From the NCBI GenBank assembly GCA_965201155.1, contig OZ241752.1:1178001-1242000 (forward strand): a stretch of 64,000 nt of DNA, read 5' to 3'. Origin of the DNA: JANQOH01 sp965201155. GTDB taxonomy: Bacteria > Pseudomonadota > Alphaproteobacteria > UBA7887. The notes under the pieces were generated by a model that was not told where the DNA came from, did not search any database, and saw nothing but the letters and a program-made list of their open reading frames with translations. Positions 37,276 through 46,269 of the stretch are shown here, piece by piece. The position numbers and the translations under genes are program-made. Positions within the stretch are counted from its first letter, which is position 1; each line of letters opens with the position of its first letter.

Positions 37276-39603
37276 TCAGTCTTCAGGCGGGCGGCGGCCT
37301 ATGAGCCATGCGCCGAGGGCCGGGAGGAGGACGATGGCGCCGATCATGTTCACGAGGAACATGAAAGTGAGGACGATGCCCATGTCTGCCTGGAGTTTGA
37401 GGGGAGCGGCTATCCAGGTGGCGACGCCGGCCGCCAGGGTGAGGCCGGTGAGCGTGACCCCGGCGCCGGCGGTGGTCAGGGTTCGCCGGTAGGCGGAGGC
37501 GAAGTCCAGGCCTGCGGCCATATGGATCCGGAGGCGTCCGTAGATGTAGATGCCGTAATCGACGCCGATACCGATGCCGAGGGCGACCACCGGCAGGGTG
37601 GAGATTTTCAGGCCGATTTCCAGTGCGGCCATGAGTGCGTAGGCGAGCAGCGAGACGCCGGCGAGGGGGATGACGATGCAGGCAGTGGCGGCAAAGGAAC
37701 GGAAGAAAAGCAGGCAAAGGGCGATCACGGCCGCATAGACATAGCCGAGGATGGGGAATTGCGCGGCGGCGACTTCCTCATTGGTTGCGGCCATGACGCC
37801 GACATTGCCGGCGGCGAGGCGAAAGATGATGCCCGCCTGTGGATGCTCGGTGTTGAACGCCTTGACGGCGGCGGTGATGCGCTCGATCGTTTCCGCCTTG
37901 TGGTCGGTAGTGTAGATGCGGACCGGCATGACGCTGCAATCCGCATTGAGGAGGCCGCTGGAGGTCGGGACGTAGGTTCCGGTTTGCGCCAGCACCCAAC
38001 GGTCGCGCGGCACGGCGCGCCATTTCAGGCTGCCTTCCTTCAGACCGGAGGCGAGCACGCGCACAACCCCCGTGAGCGCGGCGACCGATTGCACGCCTTC
38101 GATATTGCTCATACGCCATTCAAAGCGGTCGAGCACCTCCATGACATCGTATTCTATGCAGCCTTCGGAAGCGGTTTCCGCGATTACGGTAAGCACATCG
38201 ACGCCGATCTCGAAGCGTTCAGCGATGGCTGCGGTGTCCAGATTGTAGGTTGCAGTTTCCCTGAGTTCGGGGACGCCGTGATGCTGGTCGCCGATACGCA
38301 CGGACGGGGCGTTGAAGGCGCCGAAGACAATCAATATGGCGGCGGCGGCGATCACGATCCGGGCGGGGCGTCGGCGGGCCGCCAGCGCGAGGCGGTCCCA
38401 GAGGGGTTCGAGGCGGCGGTCATGGGCGCGAGCGGCCTCGCGGTGCCTGTCATTGATATGCACCCATGAGAGCAGCACCGGCAGCAGACCGAGGTTGGTC
38501 AATATGATGGCGGCGACGCCGAGGCTGGCGGCGACCGCGATTTCCTGAATGACCGGGACTTCGATGAGAGCGATGGTGACGAAGCCGACGGTATCGGAGG
38601 CGAGGGCGACGGCGCCCGGCAGCAGCAGGCGCTGGAGGCTGGCGCGGGCGGCGTCGAGCGGGGCGACGCCGGCGATCATGTCGGCGCGCACGGCGCTCAC
38701 CATCTGCACACCGTGGCTGACGCCGATGGCGAACACGAGGAACGGCACGAGAATGGACATGGGGTCCATGCCGTAGCCGAGGCTGGCGAGGGCGCCGAGC
38801 TGCCACACCATGGCTATCGACGCGCCGGCGAGGGGTATGGCGGTAAGGCGCCATGAGCGCATGTGAAAAAAGACGAACAGCGCGGTGATGGCAAAGGTGA
38901 CAAGGAAGAACAGGACGACGCGCGCGGCGCCGGCAGCGATGTCGCCGACCACCTTGGCGAAGCCGATGATGTGCATGTCGGTGAGAATGTCGGCGCGGTC
39001 ATTCGCATTGCGGCGGATGGCCTCAAGGGCGTCGGCGACCTCGATATAGTCCAGTTTTTCGCCGGTATTGGGGTTGAATTCCTGGAGTCGGGCGCTGACG
39101 AGGGCGCCGGAAAAGTCGTTGGCGACGAGGCGCCCGACAATGCCGGCCTTGATGATATTTTCACGGACCTGTGCGAAGCCGGTCTCCGTGGGGGCGAAAT
39201 CCGCCGGCAGGACATCGCCGCTGATCATGCCGTCCTCGACGACTTCGAGAAAACGCACATTGGGTGTGAGAACGGAAAAAACCTGCGTGCGGTCGACGCC
39301 GGGCAGGAAGAACACGGCATCGGTTACATCGCGCAGAAGGGCGAAGAATTCCGGTGTGAACATATTGCCGTCGCGCGCAATTACCGCAACGGCGACGCGA
39401 TCCGCGCCGCCGAAATCGTCACGATATTGCAGGAAGGTCTGCATATATTCGTGCTTGACAGGCAACAGTTTGGTGAATCCGGCATCGACGCGCAGGCTGG
39501 CGGCCTGCCATCCCAGGGCGAGGGTGGCGAGGATGAAGAAGGCGAGAGTGAGCCTTCGCCGGCCGAAGACGAGGCGGTCTACGAATGCGGGGATGGCGGA
39601 CAT
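37276..39603 (-). CDS. RND/MMPL-family exporter
   Basis: A 775-aa inner-membrane protein with the two-fold RND design: TM1 (~18-36), a large periplasmic loop, a six-helix sterol-sensing-like bundle (~220-375), a second first-helix (~405-425), a second loop, and a final helix group (~620-770). The second bundle carries LGIGIGVDYGIYIYGR, typical of MMPL/HpnN-type exporters of lipids or hydrophobic compounds rather than drug-efflux AcrB. It is the last gene of the DUF1302-DUF1329-YCF48-RND block, 8 bp after the YCF48 gene, and converges on the giant gene with a 4-bp gap. No MFP or TolC partner is present. Substrate unknown; by family, hydrophobic molecules. Confidence 0.88.
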   Translation of the reverse strand: MSAIPAFVDRLVFGRRRLTLAFFILATLALGWQAASLRVDAGFTKLLPVKHEYMQTFLQYRDDFGGADRVAVAVIARDGNMFTPEFFALLRDVTDAVFFLPGVDRTQVFSVLTPNVRFLEVVEDGMISGDVLPADFAPTETGFAQVRENIIKAGIVGRLVANDFSGALVSARLQEFNPNTGEKLDYIEVADALEAIRRNANDRADILTDMHIIGFAKVVGDIAAGAARVVLFFLVTFAITALFVFFHMRSWRLTAIPLAGASIAMVWQLGALASLGYGMDPMSILVPFLVFAIGVSHGVQMVSAVRADMIAGVAPLDAARASLQRLLLPGAVALASDTVGFVTIALIEVPVIQEIAVAASLGVAAIILTNLGLLPVLLSWVHINDRHREAARAHDRRLEPLWDRLALAARRRPARIVIAAAAILIVFGAFNAPSVRIGDQHHGVPELRETATYNLDTAAIAERFEIGVDVLTVIAETASEGCIEYDVMEVLDRFEWRMSNIEGVQSVAALTGVVRVLASGLKEGSLKWRAVPRDRWVLAQTGTYVPTSSGLLNADCSVMPVRIYTTDHKAETIERITAAVKAFNTEHPQAGIIFRLAAGNVGVMAATNEEVAAAQFPILGYVYAAVIALCLLFFRSFAATACIVIPLAGVSLLAYALMAALEIGLKISTLPVVALGIGIGVDYGIYIYGRLRIHMAAGLDFASAYRRTLTTAGAGVTLTGLTLAAGVATWIAAPLKLQADMGIVLTFMFLVNMIGAIVLLPALGAWLIGRRPPED

Positions 39604-39611
39604 GGGGGCGC

Positions 39612-40622
39612 CTAGCGGAGGGCGGGCATCGGCGCGGCGCCGAATTCCCCGAACAGCAAGGCGCCGCTTGGCGCCGCCAGTGCGGCGGCGATACCGGCGC
39701 GCGACGGCAGGGGGTGCAGGGAGGCGCTGCGCCCACCGTCGCTGCTGAGCAGGAGAGTGCCGGAAAGGCCGGTGATCAGCAATTGCTGCTGCGGCAGGCT
39801 GACGATGTCGGTGAGGGTAGCGGTGGTTCCGGTTTCCGTGGCGGCCCAGCTGTTGCCGCTGTCTTCGGAGCGGAACAAGTGCCCGCGAAGGCCGGCAATC
39901 AGGAGGGTGCTGCGGTCCAGCGCGAGGCCGGCGAACCAGGAGCCGCCATAGGGTGAGTCGAGGGCGCGCCAGGTTTCTCCGTCATTGTCGGAGCGGTAGA
40001 GCGCGCCGGCTTCGCCGGCGAGGAATACGCGCCCGCCGCCGGCGGGGACGATGGCGTTGAGATGAAAGTCGTCGGCGAAGTCGCTGTCGATGCTGGTGAG
40101 AAACGGGGGTGCTGCGTCGGCGTCCGGGTCTTCGGACAGGCAACCATTCTTGCATGTCCAGGTATCGCCGCTGTCGGTGGTGGCGAGGAAAATGCCGAAC
40201 GCGCCGACGGCAAAGCCCGTTTCCGCGTCGCGAAACCAGATGTCGAGCAGGGGCAGCGCCATGTCGGGCGCGTAATGGACGAGGTTCCAGCTCTCGCCGC
40301 CATCCCGGGTGCGGAGAACGGCTGCGTCATGCCCGACGGCCCATCCGGTTCGGGCGTCGTGCATGTGAATGGCGGTCAGCAGTATCTGCACGGGGGTACG
40401 GGCCTGAGTCCATCTGCTGCCGTCGGTTGAACGCAGGATATGTCCGCGCTGACCGACGGCGATGACAGCAGGACCGGCGCCAGCGGCGTCGAGGAGCAGG
40501 GAGCTTGCTGCGAGCCTGGCTTCTTCGGCGGGGGTCTGGGCGGATATGGGTGCGGCAGCGCACAGCGCCGCCCAGGCGGCGAGCGCGAACGGCAGCCAGC
40601 CGCCGCGCAGCGCCACGGTCAA
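39612..40622 (-). CDS. YCF48/BNR-repeat periplasmic beta-propeller protein
   Basis: A 336-aa exported protein (signal peptide ~1-29, ending AAPISAQT) composed of BNR/YCF48-type propeller blades. The repeated pattern is G..G...RS.DGG.(S/T)W, seen in GHILRSTDGSRWTQ, AAVLRTRDGGESWNL, GIFLATTDSGDTWT, GALYRSDNDGETWRA and GHLFRSEDSGNSW. In plants and cyanobacteria YCF48 assists photosystem II assembly. Here, inside an RND/DUF1302/DUF1329 cluster, it is more likely a periplasmic accessory of the exporter. Start codon uncertain: TTG 40622 or GTG 40616, neither with a clear ribosome-binding site. Confidence 0.82.
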   Translation of the reverse strand: MTVALRGGWLPFALAAWAALCAAAPISAQTPAEEARLAASSLLLDAAGAGPAVIAVGQRGHILRSTDGSRWTQARTPVQILLTAIHMHDARTGWAVGHDAAVLRTRDGGESWNLVHYAPDMALPLLDIWFRDAETGFAVGAFGIFLATTDSGDTWTCKNGCLSEDPDADAAPPFLTSIDSDFADDFHLNAIVPAGGGRVFLAGEAGALYRSDNDGETWRALDSPYGGSWFAGLALDRSTLLIAGLRGHLFRSEDSGNSWAATETGTTATLTDIVSLPQQQLLITGLSGTLLLSSDGGRSASLHPLPSRAGIAAALAAPSGALLFGEFGAAPMPALR

Positions 40623-40659
40623 AGCGGGTGGGATGATGTTTTCCGTGTTCCCCGTGCGG

Positions 40660-42039
40660 TCAGCGCCGACCTTCCTGGCGCAGTGCGGCGGGCGTGAAGT
40701 CGCGCGCCGTGTGCTCCACGTCGAAGACGCACATGGGGAATTCGTTGTCGAGGCCGAGGGCGAGGTAGCGCCCCGCCTGGAGGTCTATGTGGAGTTCCAG
40801 CGTGGGCCAGATGAGGGGTTGCTCGTAGTAATTGATTACGTGGGCTTCCGATACGCGCCATAGTTCATCGCGGTTGTCGTAATTGTCCGCGAGCATGATC
40901 TGCCAGGAGTCCTCGTCGATATAGAAGGTGCGGCGCTTGTAGATGTGGCGGGCGCCTTCCTTCAGCGTGGCTTCGACGACCCACACGCGATGCAGCTCGT
41001 AGCGCAGGTGCTCGGGGTTTGCATACAGCGGACTCAGGACGTCGTCAAAGGTGAGGCTGTCGCTGTGCACGCGGTAGGAGTTGTAGGGGACGTAGAGCTC
41101 GCGTTTGCCTACCAGTTCCCAGTCATAGCGGTCCACGGCACCGTTGAACATGTCGAACTGGTCAGCGGTGCGCAAGCCGTCGGTTGTGGTGCCGGGGTTG
41201 TCGTAGGCGACGTTGGGCGCCCGGCGGACGCGGCGCTGACCGGGATTGTAGGTCCATGCCCTGCGCGGCTCCTGCACCTGGTTCATGGTTTCGTGCACGA
41301 GCAGGATATCGCCGGCAAGGCGGGCCGGTGCCAGAACCCGGTTCTTGAACAGGATCATGGTGTTGCCGAGTTCTTCCGTGGTCATGCCCGGGAGGGAGTA
41401 GCGCATTTCGACCTCCAGCCCGAACTTGACCATGTTGTAGGCGCCGCCGCGGGTGACCGCGGCCTGGCCTATGGTGCAGGAGATGGTTTCGCCGCGATAG
41501 CGCAGCAGGTGGTTCCATATCGCTTCGAGGGCGTTGTCGGGTATGGGGAAGGGGATACCGATAACGGCATTGCCGACGCCGTTGCCGTTGTCCACCAGTT
41601 CCGCGTTTGCGGCGATGGTCCGGGTGGCGTCATAGATGCGCTGCGGGTTGGAAGCGCTGCGCCGGGTCGGATAGATATTCATATAGAAGCTGGGATAAAG
41701 CTCCAGCATGCGTTGATGGCCGACAGAGAGCCTATCGCGATAGGCGTCCACGTTTCCGGCGTTGATGGTGAAGAGCGACGTGTCATCGGGATAGGGGTCG
41801 CGGTGGTGTTCGCCGGGCACATACCCTTCGGGCGGTGTGGTGATGCCGCCGGTCCATTCAGGGATGGTGCCGTCAGTACTGCCGGCGCGTTCGCCTCCGA
41901 ACGGGGTCAGATCAGCGCCGAGACGGGCGATCTGGTCGGGTGACAGGTCGGCGCCGGCGGGAGAGGCGAGCGCGCACAGCACTGAGAGCGCGGTCAGTGG
42001 TCGCGCGATATAGCTTTGCATCTTCTTGGCAACTTTCAT
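40660..42039 (-). CDS. DUF1329 family outer-membrane/periplasmic protein
   Basis: A 459-aa exported protein matching the DUF1329 family: after the signal peptide (TALSVLCALASPAGA) comes LSPDQIARLGADLTPFGGERAGSTDGTIPEWTGG, then YPSFYMNIYPTRRSASNP, RRAWTYNPGQRRVRRAPNVAYDNP and YKRRTFYIDEDSWQIML. Members resemble a LolB/LppX-like fold and are regularly found with DUF1302 proteins and RND exporters, suggesting a lipid or hydrophobic-ligand carrier. ATG 42039 is preferred over one 15 bases upstream because GGAG lies 7 bp before it. 37 bp from the YCF48 gene. Confidence 0.88.
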   Translation of the reverse strand: MKVAKKMQSYIARPLTALSVLCALASPAGADLSPDQIARLGADLTPFGGERAGSTDGTIPEWTGGITTPPEGYVPGEHHRDPYPDDTSLFTINAGNVDAYRDRLSVGHQRMLELYPSFYMNIYPTRRSASNPQRIYDATRTIAANAELVDNGNGVGNAVIGIPFPIPDNALEAIWNHLLRYRGETISCTIGQAAVTRGGAYNMVKFGLEVEMRYSLPGMTTEELGNTMILFKNRVLAPARLAGDILLVHETMNQVQEPRRAWTYNPGQRRVRRAPNVAYDNPGTTTDGLRTADQFDMFNGAVDRYDWELVGKRELYVPYNSYRVHSDSLTFDDVLSPLYANPEHLRYELHRVWVVEATLKEGARHIYKRRTFYIDEDSWQIMLADNYDNRDELWRVSEAHVINYYEQPLIWPTLELHIDLQAGRYLALGLDNEFPMCVFDVEHTARDFTPAALRQEGRR

Positions 42040-42070
42040 GGCAAGCTCCGTCATGACAGCGTCAGAAGGA

Positions 42071-44266
42071 TCAGAAGGAATAGCCGGCGGACAGCGCGAT
42101 GAAGTCCCGGCCGCTCAGGTAGTTGTTGTCGCCGGCATAGCGCGTATAGCTGACATCGGCGCGCAGGCTATCGAGATAGCTGAGACCCAAGCCGAGCGTG
42201 AGGACGGTGCGGCCTTCGACAAACGGCGATCCAGGCGCCGGGCCGCTGCCGCTTACGTCATGCTGGAACTGGGCGTAGGGTGAAAGGCGGGCGGCGCCGA
42301 TGGCGTTGTTGAAGTCGAGCCGTGCCGCCATGCGGTATCCGAACGCGGTTTCGTCGGCGTGTATGCCGCCGCTGCCGAGGGTGTTGAGCGGCAGGTCGTC
42401 CGGGTTCGGCATATCGTGGACGTGCGCCAGTGCCGCTTCGGTCACGAACACCAGGCTGTCGGCGCCGAGGACGGGGTCGAAGAACCTGGTGGCAGTGGCC
42501 TGGAGCTGGCTTACGTCGCGGGTAATGTAGCCGGGCAGATAGGTGCCGAGGCGTGCGGCCAGGGGGTTGACGCCAGTTGCGCCGGCTTCCAGATAGTCGG
42601 TGAGCGGCGCGAGGCCTTCGGCAATGACGTCGGCCTCGGCCCTTTGCACGGGCGTATCGGGGTGGAAGGAATATTCCCCTTGCAGCGCCCATCCGCTGCC
42701 GCCGAGCAGGGTGTTGAAGCTGAAGCCGAACATTTTCAGGTCTTCGGGGTATTCGACGAAATAGCGTGCTGTCCTGCCGTAGCGGTCGATGGCGAGGAGC
42801 GAGGCCAGGCCGGTGAGCTGTTCGGTTACGATCGGGCGAACCCGATTTCCCACCTCGGCGGCAACCTGGTTTTTCACTTCGGTCTGGATGGCGGTCGCCA
42901 TTTGCTGCTGGACCATGGGGCTGCGCAGTTTTTGTTCGACGATGGCGGAGATCTGCGCTGCGGGCGTTCCCGCCGGCAGCCCGCCGATGATTGCCCGTTT
43001 TGTCTCCTCCAGGACGGCGGCCCTCACCATGGGCGTTGCGGCCTCCACGACCAGAGGGGCGACGACCGGCGCGACCTGTTCGGTGACGGCGGCGGCGATC
43101 GCCATGGCGGTTTTGGAAGTGGCTGCGGCCACGGCGCCGGCGGCGGCGAGGCCGGCCTGATAGCCCTGAACGGTGCCGAAACGGGCGCTGAGAAGGGGCA
43201 GGCGGCTGTGATGCTTGACGAAATAGAAGCCGAACTCGGTGTCGTTCAGAGCTTCGGAGAAATAGCGGACGGCGATTCCGCCCTGGCCGGAATTGGCGGG
43301 GTCGCGGTCGGGCAGCCGGGGCACTGAGAGATAGTTGCGGTCAAACGCTGGCTGCGCCGGCTGCGGTGCGGGGACGAACGCGCCGGGCTGGGCCGGGTGG
43401 GGGACCTGGAATCCGGCGAGATCGGCGTTTATGGCGCCGAGCAGTTGCGGCGGCACGGGCAGGCTGCCGCCCTGGTCCGAGACGGGGCCCAGTCTGGGGT
43501 CGGAGATGAAAACACGGCTGCCGCCGGGGGTCGCGTAGTCGTTGGTGGAGAAATAGCTGCCGCTGGGGTCGATTTCGGTTTCCGCCCAGCGGAATTGATA
43601 GAAGCCTTCGACGGAAATTTCCGGGGTGGCGGCGACTGACACGGAGGCTATGGGAACCGGTTGCAGTCCTTCGCGCAGTTCGGCGCCCGGTTTGCGCAGC
43701 TTTGTGATGTCGAAGGGGTTGATGACGTTGATGCCGCCCTGGATGAAGGTGCTTTCGCCCCAGTTCAGCACCTGATTACCGAGGCGGGCGTCGATGGGGA
43801 TTTCGCCGGCGTCGAACTGGCCCGAGAGGTAGAAGTCGAGGAGTTCGACATCGTCGCTTACGAGGCGGCGCGATTCATCGGGGAGCGGCATGTAATCGCC
43901 TTCGCCGTCGCGGTTGGCGAAGTCGATGAAGCCCTGGACGCGGGCGAAAGCGCCGACTGCTCCGGCATCGACATCGATTTCGCTGATGATTCTGGAGGTA
44001 TTGCTGATCAGGCCGCGGTCGTAATTGCGGTCGCCGTCGTCGGAATTGATGCCGAGGACGCTTTCGTCGCGATCACCGACACGGTATGCGACGCCGTGGG
44101 ATATGGTTGTGTCGATGGTGATTTCACCCTCCCCGTCACCGATGGGGACAGCGTGCGCGGCGGGCGGGACGGCGAAAACAGCGATGGCAGCCGCGCACAG
44201 GGCGCGCTTTGGTGCGGCGCCGCCAAAGCGGGCAGGTTGCGCCGGGGTCGTTTTCGACATCTTCAT
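42071..44266 (-). CDS. DUF1302 family outer-membrane beta-barrel protein with helical insertion
   Basis: A 731-aa DUF1302 protein, first gene of the four-gene cluster. It has a signal peptide (ALCAAAIAVFAVPPAAHA) and beta-strand-rich sequence with the family features GLISNTSRIISEIDVD, LGNQVLNWGESTFIQGGINVINPFDITKLRKPGAE and a terminal ALSAGYSF ending in Phe, as expected for an outer-membrane barrel. Residues ~365-489 are an Ala/Val/Gln-rich, proline-poor segment that reads as long amphipathic helix (TSKTAMAIAAAVTEQVAP, EVKNQVAAEVGNRVRPI), unlike the barrel around it. ATG 44266 has GGAGGGA upstream; a longer upstream frame was rejected. Role: probably the outer-membrane partner of the RND exporter. 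Confidence 0.88.
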   Translation of the reverse strand: MKMSKTTPAQPARFGGAAPKRALCAAAIAVFAVPPAAHAVPIGDGEGEITIDTTISHGVAYRVGDRDESVLGINSDDGDRNYDRGLISNTSRIISEIDVDAGAVGAFARVQGFIDFANRDGEGDYMPLPDESRRLVSDDVELLDFYLSGQFDAGEIPIDARLGNQVLNWGESTFIQGGINVINPFDITKLRKPGAELREGLQPVPIASVSVAATPEISVEGFYQFRWAETEIDPSGSYFSTNDYATPGGSRVFISDPRLGPVSDQGGSLPVPPQLLGAINADLAGFQVPHPAQPGAFVPAPQPAQPAFDRNYLSVPRLPDRDPANSGQGGIAVRYFSEALNDTEFGFYFVKHHSRLPLLSARFGTVQGYQAGLAAAGAVAAATSKTAMAIAAAVTEQVAPVVAPLVVEAATPMVRAAVLEETKRAIIGGLPAGTPAAQISAIVEQKLRSPMVQQQMATAIQTEVKNQVAAEVGNRVRPIVTEQLTGLASLLAIDRYGRTARYFVEYPEDLKMFGFSFNTLLGGSGWALQGEYSFHPDTPVQRAEADVIAEGLAPLTDYLEAGATGVNPLAARLGTYLPGYITRDVSQLQATATRFFDPVLGADSLVFVTEAALAHVHDMPNPDDLPLNTLGSGGIHADETAFGYRMAARLDFNNAIGAARLSPYAQFQHDVSGSGPAPGSPFVEGRTVLTLGLGLSYLDSLRADVSYTRYAGDNNYLSGRDFIALSAGYSF

Positions 44267-44407
44267 ACGTTGTCCCTCCCGTAAATATGCTTCCATATCG
44301 GCGGCGTGGCCTGAACCTTGCGCACTTACTGCCGGGCGATTCGACAAGCGTCGCATTTTGCCGCAAACTTCGACGGTTATCTGCATGCGTCAAAAGCGAC
44401 GGGTAAA

Positions 44408-44436
44408 TGGACCATCGTGAACAACTTAACTATAGC
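44408..44436 (+). promoter_or_regulatory. Possible promoter of the P450 gene
   Basis: TGGACC (44408-44413) and TATAGC (44431-44436) are separated by exactly 17 bp, each matching 4 of 6 consensus bases, about 60 bp upstream of the P450 start. The 231-bp divergent region 44267-44497 is visibly more AT-rich than its surroundings and must also hold the promoter of the DUF1302 operon, which I could not place. Confidence 0.4.
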
Positions 44437-44497
44437 ATCAATCCCCCCTTGATGCGCAAGCATGTTTCACGGAATTGCGGCAGGAAAGGGTGACGTT

Positions 44498-45868
44498 ATG
44501 GCTATCGGGCAAGAGGCAGTAACGGGTTCCGGCGGCTCCGCGGCACACGGGGTTCGGACCGGGGATCGTCTGGCGCATATTCCGGGTGATGGCGGGTTGC
44601 CTGTGCTAGGTTCGACGATAGCGCTCGTTCGTGACCCGTTGGGTTTTCATCAGCGACGCAGGGCAGAGTTCGGGGCGGTTTACAAATCACGGACATTTGG
44701 GGCGTGGAATGTAATGCTGACCGGCGCGGATGCGCTGGAACTGGTGCTGATGGACCGTGAGCGCAATTTTTCGTCAGAAAGAGGCTGGGAGATTCTGGGG
44801 AAGCTGTTTCCCGGCGGATTGATGCTGCGGGATTTTGACGATCACCGCCGCCATCGCCGCCTGATGCAGCATGCGTTCAAGCCGCGTCCGATGGCTGACT
44901 ACACGCAGCGGATGAATGAGGGGATCGACGCTGCACTGGGCAATTGGCCGGCGAACCGGACCATGCGCTTCTATGACGCCATCAAGGAGCTCACGCTGCA
45001 GATGGGCGCCGTTGTTTTCATGGGCGAGGAAACAGCGGATGCGGCGAAGCTGAACCGCGCGTTCATCACCGAACTGCAAGCGTCGGTGGCGATCATGCGT
45101 ACACCGTTTCCCGGCAATGCCATGTGGCGGGGGCTGCGTGCGCGACAGTTTCTGCTCGCCTATCTGCGCGAGCAGGTTCCGGTGCGGCGGCGGAACGGCG
45201 GCGGCGACCTGTTTTCGCAGTTGTGCGAAGCCAAGGAAGATGACGGTCGGTATCTGACCGAGCAGGAGATTGTGGACCATTTGAATTTCCTCCTGATGGC
45301 GGCGCACGATACGACCACCAGCGCACTGACGACCATGATGTGGGCGCTGGCGAGTTTCCCGCGCTGGCAGGAGGCGGCGCGCGAGGAAGTATTCTCGATT
45401 GACGAGACTTGGGTTCCGTATGAGCGGATGAGTGAGCTGCCGCTGACCGAGCGTGTGCTGAAAGAAGCGCTGCGGCTGAAGCCGCCGGTGTTTGCGCTGC
45501 CACGCTATGCACTGCGCCCGTTCCGGTTCGCGGGGTACGAGATTCCCGGCGAGACGAAGGTGACGGTGAGTCCGACGCTGGTGGCGCTGGACCCGGAGAT
45601 ATGGACAGAGCCGAGCAAGTTCGACCCGGACCGTTTCTCGCCGGAGCGGGCCGAGGACCAGAAGCACCGGTTTGCGTGGTCGCCGTTCGGCGGCGGCGTC
45701 CACAAGTGCCTGGGGATGCATTTTGCCGTGATGCAGGTAAAGGCGTTCTGCTTCCAGTTCCTGCGGCGTTATCGGGTTGCGCTGCCGGCCGGTTACGAAG
45801 TGCGCTGGCGTGATCTTCCGATCCCGAAGCCGGCGGACCGCCTGCCGGTGGTTCTGGAGCGGCTTTGA
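44498..45868 (+). CDS. Cytochrome P450
   Basis: Haem-thiolate monooxygenase of 456 aa. The I-helix oxygen-binding motif is AAHDTTTSAL, the K-helix ExxR is EALR, and the haem loop is FGGGVHKCLGM with proximal Cys at about 404. PRYALRPFRFAGYEIPGETKV and the overall pattern resemble CYP51/CYP120/CYP26-like enzymes acting on sterol, retinoid or other lipid substrates more than camphor-type bacterial P450s. There is no membrane anchor. ATG 44498 follows GGAAAGGG at good spacing; an ATG 36 bases upstream is less likely. It diverges from the DUF1302-RND cluster, which may transport its substrate or product. No ferredoxin or reductase is adjacent. Confidence 0.88.
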   Translation: MAIGQEAVTGSGGSAAHGVRTGDRLAHIPGDGGLPVLGSTIALVRDPLGFHQRRRAEFGAVYKSRTFGAWNVMLTGADALELVLMDRERNFSSERGWEILGKLFPGGLMLRDFDDHRRHRRLMQHAFKPRPMADYTQRMNEGIDAALGNWPANRTMRFYDAIKELTLQMGAVVFMGEETADAAKLNRAFITELQASVAIMRTPFPGNAMWRGLRARQFLLAYLREQVPVRRRNGGGDLFSQLCEAKEDDGRYLTEQEIVDHLNFLLMAAHDTTTSALTTMMWALASFPRWQEAAREEVFSIDETWVPYERMSELPLTERVLKEALRLKPPVFALPRYALRPFRFAGYEIPGETKVTVSPTLVALDPEIWTEPSKFDPDRFSPERAEDQKHRFAWSPFGGGVHKCLGMHFAVMQVKAFCFQFLRRYRVALPAGYEVRWRDLPIPKPADRLPVVLERL

Positions 45869-45948
45869 CTTCACACGTTCAAGGGTGTGTGTTATAGGGT
45901 TCGCAAAGATCAGGCCGCGATGCGGCACAACAGAAGGACACTTGTCGT

Positions 45949-46149
45949 TTGCAAGTTCTGGTTCGAGACAACAATGTCGATCAGGCGCTGCGTGCTCTGA
46001 AGAAGAAGATGCAGCGTGAAGGAATTTTCAGGGAAATGAAGATGCGGCGCGCATTCGAGAAGCCGAGCGAGAAGCGGGCGCGGGAGAAGGCGGAAGCGAT
46101 TCGCCGTTCGCGCAAGCTGGCACGCAAGCGCGCGCAACGCGACGAATAG
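45949..46149 (+). CDS. rpsU: 30S ribosomal protein bS21
   Basis: Small basic ribosomal protein (66 aa) of the 30S platform: QVLVRDNNVDQALRALKKKM, then a long Arg/Lys-rich tail. The best start is TTG 45949, giving the conserved N-terminus, with AGAAGGA about 10 bases upstream; no ATG or GTG gives the right frame. The rare start codon could lower translation. It stands alone between the P450 and a small membrane-protein gene. Confidence 0.93.
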   Translation: MQVLVRDNNVDQALRALKKKMQREGIFREMKMRRAFEKPSEKRAREKAEAIRRSRKLARKRAQRDE

Positions 46150-46269
46150 CCCTTATTCAGGGCAAACTGCCCGAAACGATACGCCATGGCTATATCCGGC
46201 CGCGCCTCTGCTGTGAGGAGCGGCAGTGTTGCGGGGCGGCCGGGGGCCGGGCGAGCGGGAGCACCCTGA

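Noticed and set aside
37237..38469. A 410-codon plus-strand frame opposite the RND gene
   Set aside because: GC-rich antisense shadow; the minus strand encodes clear transmembrane segments and RND motifs.
45865..45898. TTGACT ... TATAGG as promoter for rpsU
   Set aside because: The spacing is 22 bp, too long for a standard sigma-70 promoter.
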